Of a stretch of 12,617 nt of DNA, positions 9,233-12,617 are shown in pieces. Origin of the DNA: Dipetalonema caudispina (lineage: Eukaryota > Nematoda > Chromadorea > Rhabditida > Onchocercidae). The position numbers and the translations under genes were made by a program. The stretch spans positions 1 through 12,617 of the forward strand of contig JABVXV010000719.1 in assembly GCA_013365325.1 (NCBI GenBank). The letters are read 5' to 3'. Under the pieces are notes generated by a model that worked only from the letters and a program-made list of their open reading frames with translations, was not told where the DNA came from and searched no databases. Within the stretch, counting starts at the first letter, position 1. Each line of letters opens with the position of its first letter.

Positions 9233-9288
9233 ATTAGGAATGACAAGAAGAGGTAAAAAAGAAACTTCTCAATGTGACAATTCCTAAT
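9233..9288. repeat. Inverted repeat (9-bp arms) with a nested short stem
   Basis: ATTAGGAAT at 9233-9241 pairs with ATTCCTAAT at 9280-9288. Inside, AGAAG (9246-9250) can pair with CTTCT (9265-9269). It may be chance in AT-rich DNA. Confidence 0.35.
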
Positions 9289-9629
9289 TAAGAATGTTTT
9301 CCAATTTTTATGAATGAATTGTTTTCCAATTGATAAAAATTTAAATGCTGCTGAGGAAGTGAAAAAATAAAATTTTGTACAAAAGAAATAAATCAATGAG
9401 AATTGAAATGAAATGAAATACTTGAACAGTTTTTTTCATATCTTTATATTTTAAAATAATTTCCGAAGAAAGCAAAAGAGATAGACATAAGTTTTTATTC
9501 AATTCATCGTTTCATCGAATGAAATATTTTAAAGTAGTTTCATTGTGCATATTCTTCTCACAATACTTCATTTCCCAATATCATCATATCAAGATGAATT
9601 CTGAAATTTTAATTTTCTTACTCTAGCAA

Positions 9630-9635
9630 TTTATT
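9630..9635 (-). promoter_or_regulatory. Candidate poly(A) signal AATAAA for the kelch gene
   Basis: It reads AATAAA on the minus strand, about 215 bp past the predicted stop, and is the first exact match downstream. Its position is plausible but the motif is common in this composition. Confidence 0.25.
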
Positions 9636-9849
9636 TTTCTCATGCGGTTAATCGTAACAGATCAAATTTGAAGATTTGAATGAAATTTAGCATAATTAAT
9701 AAATTTTTAAATTTTGAAAACATTAAAAATGTGGAGAAATTCTCGTTGGCATTATTTGTTTTTGAATTTTCACTTTTTTTTTTCTTCCAAAATATCATGA
9801 AATATCTAGTGTATTAATTAAAATAAAAGAAAAACTGATAAAGGCAAAA

Positions 9850-9989
9850 TTATTTAATAATTATTGGAAAAAAAATGATAAATAAATGAATAAAGATTGA
9901 CTTTAATTCAAGCGGAAGCGGATTAGAATTTCCTCCATTTAATTGATATTTTAATACAGCAAGTGCTGCAAGATCTTTCAATTTCCAAT
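9850..9989 (-). CDS. Kelch gene last exon (BC-box and Cul2-box)
   Basis: The acceptor is TTCCTTTATAG; 140 bp end at TAA (9850-9852). It encodes WKLKDLAALAVLKYQLNGG, then LPLELKSIF and a 13-residue hydrophobic tail. The segment through LPLELKSIF aligns with the C-terminal docking region of KLHDC3. The tail runs into AT-rich sequence and has no counterpart that I recall. Confidence 0.7.
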
Positions 9990-12409
9990 CTATAAAGGAA
10001 AAATTTGTGAATTTTACATGAGAAATTTTTTGTAATCAAATAAAAATACAAATCAATTATGTACTAAATGATATGTACAATAATTCTTCGTTTTGTTTTC
10101 CCATCATTTGCATATGTAACTATTTGAAAACTAACTTAGACTAAGAACATTAAGATCACATAGTTCCATCAAACATCCAAAGCCAAAACGATCATTAAAC
10201 GCAACAAGTGTTCTAAACTAATAATAATAATAATAATACAATGGTATTTTTAAGTATGCAAAAAAAAAAAGTAGTAATAGCAATTTAAAGATGTACATTT
10301 TTGATTTCAAGTAATATATTATATGTAATTTTCAATCAATTGCTGTAGATTCGGTTATCGTATATCTTTTGATTATATACGATATAATTATTCATAAAAA
10401 ATTTCTCTGCTATTATTTTCTGCTTATATTTTTCCTGTAACATTCAATAATTAATTTATTTATTTTTCACTAATAATATATGACCGAAACTTAAACATAA
10501 TATATTGTTATATATAATATATACTATATATGCTAAAAGATATTTAAAAAATGATTTGTAATGTAATGGAATTTAAAATTTGATGCAATATGAATTTTTT
10601 TTTTTGTGTTTTTTTTATGATCCAAAAATTCTTACGCTACACCACAAAATATATAAGCGCAATCGCCAACGATCACTCCACAATGTCGTTTACGACTTAA
10701 TGCACCCCTTAAACCAAATGGTTTCAATTTATGCCACATTGATGTTTTAGGATCAAATCGAAAGAGTGTATCTAAGTAAGAATCATCTCTATGTCGACAA
10801 CCACCATATATATACATTTTATCATTATGTACCCCTGCAAAAATAATATGATAATCATCAAGATATTCCGATCATTCATTAATATCTCATCACGTTATTC
10901 CTTCTAATGTCGTACATATAATATTGCAATATTGTATGTATTATATACATCGGAATATTTAATTCCTAAAGCGATAAATCAATTTTCTTTTTGATCTTTT
11001 TTTGAATAAAAACAAAAAAATTGAAATAACAATAGATTGATATGATATGAAAATCATTTGATGAAATAATTTACATAGTTATTACAGTTAAAACATACAA
11101 CAGCAAGCTTCCCGTAGTCCACATGGTCTTTCACCCGTTACTTCCGGTATCTCCCAATAACCTTGTTGTAAATTCAACACATTCAAATATAATTCTCTGC
11201 TTGATGAATCAACTCCACCATATACATACATTTTTTCCTCGATTACACATGCTGTATGAAGAATTCGTCCTCGTGGTATTTCACCCTTGTAAAAAGAGCA
11301 TTTCTCTTATTTATTTTCATTTTCAATAAAAATTTTATGATTTAAAAATATAAAAAAAAAAAAAAAAATAGTAAAATTTGGCCACCTTATTGTCATACTT
11401 GTAAATTTAAACGTATCAAAATTTACAAAAACAAATATTATTAATTAAAATGAAATAGTAACTTACATATATAAGCATATTATACCATTTTCTTGTCGTA
11501 AAATTATATGCCCAAACATTATTACATAATCTAAAGAAAGGTTAAAAGTTGAAAAATTGAAAGTGAAATAAGCTTATCATTACTCAAAATTTTTTTTTTT
11601 ATTTGCTAAACAGTATTAAATGATAAAAATGATTTTAAAAAATAATTGTCTATTGATTTTAACAATTTTTATAATTTTAGAAAGGGAGAGAGAAGGTAAC
11701 AATATATTACACAATATGATAATCATTTTTAATTAGTTACCTTCGTCGATCAATTTCTCGACCACCATATATGATCATCATATCATTAAATACGACAGCA
11801 GTATGCTTTTCACGACCAGGTGGTCGATCACCAGCACATGGGATTACTGCCCAAGTTCGTTTTTCTACAAAAAAAAAAAAGGAAAAAAATTGGATTTCTA
11901 AAAACTGAATTCAAAATTTCATTTCAATCTTTTATTATATTCCTATTATTGCTACTACTATCCGTCTTTTTCTTTCACGCCAAATACATCCTTTCATTAT
12001 TACTAAATTCATTTATAATTAAATTATATTCCTAATTCAATCGCAATTAAATTTTCTTTTTTCAAAGCTATTATCAATCGTTGATTAGTTTAATTAAAAA
12101 TAATTATTTTAATTATTAAAAAAAAATTTTTTTTCCCAATATTTCCAAATAATATTTGTAATAAATTATATTAATAAATAAAAGAAATACTAGGATCAAA
12201 GCGATACAATTTTGAGCATAAAATTTGCCTGCCAAGACAATATCCACCCCACATATAAGCCATCCCTTGATAAGCTACAGCAGCATGACCAATTCGTATA
12301 GTTGGTATTTCACCGTATGGACGATATATTACTCCTAATCCATCAATTAATTGAGGTGTATTATTTGCATCCAATCGTGTTGTTGATAAACGTTTCCAAC
12401 GATAATCAA
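9850..12409 (-). CDS. Kelch-repeat protein, KLHDC3-like CUL2 ligase substrate receptor (5' partial)
   Basis: Seven minus-strand exons (12191-12409, 11741-11864, 11467-11530, 11099-11285, 10636-10834, 10136-10212, 9850-9989) join in frame at all six junctions, giving 335 residues and a TAA. Kelch blades show GG doublets at 54-55 (MWGGY), 106-107 (IYGGR), 158-159 (VYGGV) and 208-209 (IYGGC), and a CG variant at 261-262 (IFCGV), with the usual downstream Trp/Tyr positions. Order, spacing and the end match vertebrate KLHDC3, recalled as about 380 residues; roughly the first 55 are missing upstream. In that family the propeller binds C-terminal degrons, often ending in glycine, and the tail binds Elongin B/C and CUL2. 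Here KLKDLAALAV (292-301) is a degenerate BC-box lacking the usual Cys, and LPLELKSIF (314-322) fits the Cul2-box. A short hydrophobic tail ends the protein. KLHDC3 identity is from memory; kelch identity is firm. Confidence 0.85.
10136..10212 (-). CDS. Kelch gene penultimate exon
   Basis: 77 bp, entered after TTATTAGTTTAG and left at donor GTTAGT. It encodes TLVAFNDRFGFGCLMELCDL, then NVLSL. The DLNVLSL strand corresponds to DLHILDF of KLHDC3, and the distance to the BC-box is identical with this donor; the nearer GT would shorten it by two residues. The polypyrimidine tract is replaced by a TTA microsatellite (10219-10238). Confidence 0.65.
10219..10238. repeat. TAA/TTA microsatellite at a 3' splice site
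   Basis: Nearly seven TAA units on the plus strand, immediately upstream (minus sense) of the exon at 10136-10212, where the polypyrimidine tract should be. Confidence 0.8.
10356..10384. repeat. Intronic stem-loop, 10-bp perfect arms
   Basis: TATCGTATAT (10356-10365) pairs with ATATACGATA (10375-10384) across a 9-base loop. It lies in the 423-bp kelch intron 10213-10635, which holds nothing else recognisable apart from the microsatellite at 10219-10238 and AT-rich simple sequence near 10500-10530. Confidence 0.5.
10636..10834 (-). CDS. Kelch gene exon with blades ending IYGGC and IFCGV
   Basis: The acceptor is TTATTTTTGCAG; the donor GTAAGA (10630-10635) overlaps an in-frame TAA (10632-10634) that is removed by splicing. 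It encodes VHNDKMYIYGGCRHRDDSYL, LFRFDPKTSMWHKLKPFG and RHCGVIVGDCAYIFCGV. The exon reads into the next one in phase 2. If this intron is retained, the protein stops at GVA. Confidence 0.85.
10863..10958. repeat. Nested inverted repeats in a kelch intron
   Basis: The outer arms ATATTCCGAT (10863-10872) and ATCGGAATAT (10949-10958) are a perfect 10-bp match. Inside lies a 28-bp near-palindrome (10913-10940) centred on TTG|CAA, with 13 of 14 arm positions pairing. The intron is 10835-11098. It may be the relic of a small inverted-repeat element. Confidence 0.55.
11099..11285 (-). CDS. Kelch gene exon with blade VYGGV
   Basis: The acceptor is CTTTTTACAAG and the donor GTATGT. It begins in phase 0 with GEIPRGRILHTACVIEEKMY, then VYGGVDSSSRELYLNVL, and ends REACC plus one base. 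The blade pattern HTA...MYVYGG...YW is clear. The intron on its 5' side (11286-11466) holds an A-run and no gene. Confidence 0.85.
11467..11530 (-). CDS. Kelch gene short exon
   Basis: 64 bp between CTTTCTTTAG and consensus donor GTAAGT. It encodes LCNNVWAYNFTTRKWYNMLI, then Tyr; the V-W-x-Y-(x)6-W pattern is the outer strand of a kelch blade. Both boundaries keep frame. The intron on its 5' side (11531-11740, 210 bp) is AT-rich with nothing recognisable. Confidence 0.8.
11741..11864 (-). CDS. Kelch gene exon with blade IYGGR
   Basis: The acceptor is a long T run ending TTTGTAG; the donor is AAG|GTAACT. It encodes KRTWAVIPCAGDRPPGREKH, then TAVVFNDMMIIYGGREIDRR. The H-T-A-V...IIYGGR pattern is a canonical kelch blade start. 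The intron on its 5' side (11865-12190) is 326 bp, AT-rich and empty. Confidence 0.85.
12191..12409 (-). CDS. First visible kelch exon, blade MWGGY
   Basis: The acceptor is TTGTTTCTAG; the donor is CCTA|GTATTT. It starts with two bases of a split codon, so the coding region continues upstream beyond the window. It encodes DYRWKRLSTT, then IRIGHAAVAYQGMAYMWGGY and SKLYRFDP. An ATG just upstream (12426-12428) lies before the acceptor and is intronic, not the start. Confidence 0.85.
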
Positions 12410-12498
12410 CTAGAAACAATAATAACAATTTTGAATCATTTTTGAAAAAAATGAAAAAATCAAATCATAATATTGTATACGAAAATAAGCCTATTATA

Positions 12499-12617
<119 letters not shown>

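Larger units (their letters stand above)
6019..9849. other. Convergent intergenic region, AT-rich, no supported gene
   Basis: It lies between the 3' ends of the plus-strand VHL-box-like gene and the minus-strand kelch gene. It holds an ATT microsatellite (6224-6250), a short ATA repeat (8908-8924), a diverged tandem repeat (8111 to about 8375), a stem-loop (9233-9288) and many A/T homopolymers. Small open frames at 7947-8087 (+), 7984-8094 (-), 8501-8587 (+) and 9145-9396 (-) have no splice or family support. Confidence 0.5.

Noticed and set aside
9145..9396. 83-codon minus-strand ORF, F/K/I-rich
   Set aside because: Composition expected from AT-rich non-coding DNA; no family or splice evidence, and it holds an inverted repeat.
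11123..11329. 68-codon plus-strand ORF
   Set aside because: Antisense shadow of the kelch exon at 11099-11285.
11820..12035. 71-codon plus-strand ORF
   Set aside because: Starts antisense to the kelch exon at 11741-11864 and continues into low-complexity intron.

Overview
The window looks like nuclear DNA of an AT-rich invertebrate, most likely a nematode and perhaps a filarial one. The sequence is about three-quarters A+T. Genes are broken into short exons by introns of 146-423 bp (one is about 3.65 kb), with GTAAGT/GTTAGT-type donors and TTTCAG/TTTNAG-type acceptors. ATT microsatellites are common, and I see no bacterial gene organisation, tRNA, rRNA or CRISPR. The organism assignment is inference.

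Left end (1-1052, + strand): two phase-matched exons (349-452, 710-871) form the 3' end of a tryptophan-rich protein I do not recognise. A poly(A) signal lies at 1047-1052. Bases 1-120 are open in one frame and encode a basic plus hydrophobic stretch, but no splice links them convincingly to these exons.

Middle (1841-6018, + strand): three phase-compatible exons (1841-1946, 5599-5686, 5976-6018) predict a 78-residue protein. Most of it is a BC-box (x-L-Q-D-L-C-F-I-S-L) followed by a Cul2-box-like LPPSMRSNL, the arrangement of the VHL/SOCS boxes that dock Elongin B/C and a cullin. Its 3.65-kb first intron holds a stretch less AT-rich than its surroundings (about 3640-4700). That stretch contains a probable solo LTR on the minus strand (4152-4364), a 25-bp tandem repeat and a near-perfect 30-bp palindrome. 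The intron also holds a possible alternative exon (4941-5074).

6019-9849 is convergent intergenic DNA with microsatellites, a diverged tandem repeat (8111 to about 8375) and a few unsupported small ORFs.

Right end (9850-12409, - strand): seven exons encode the last 335 residues of a kelch beta-propeller protein of the KLHDC3 type, a CUL2 ubiquitin-ligase substrate receptor. All six splice junctions keep frame. The last two exons were found by comparison with the family; they restore a degenerate BC-box (KLKDLAALAV) and an intact Cul2-box (LPLELKSIF). The 5' exon(s) lie beyond the right edge, past an ATT microsatellite of about 118 bp.

The link between the two better-understood genes is that both predicted proteins end in an Elongin-BC/Cul2 docking module with the same 12-residue spacing. 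One carries a substrate-binding propeller; the other has almost nothing in front of the module.
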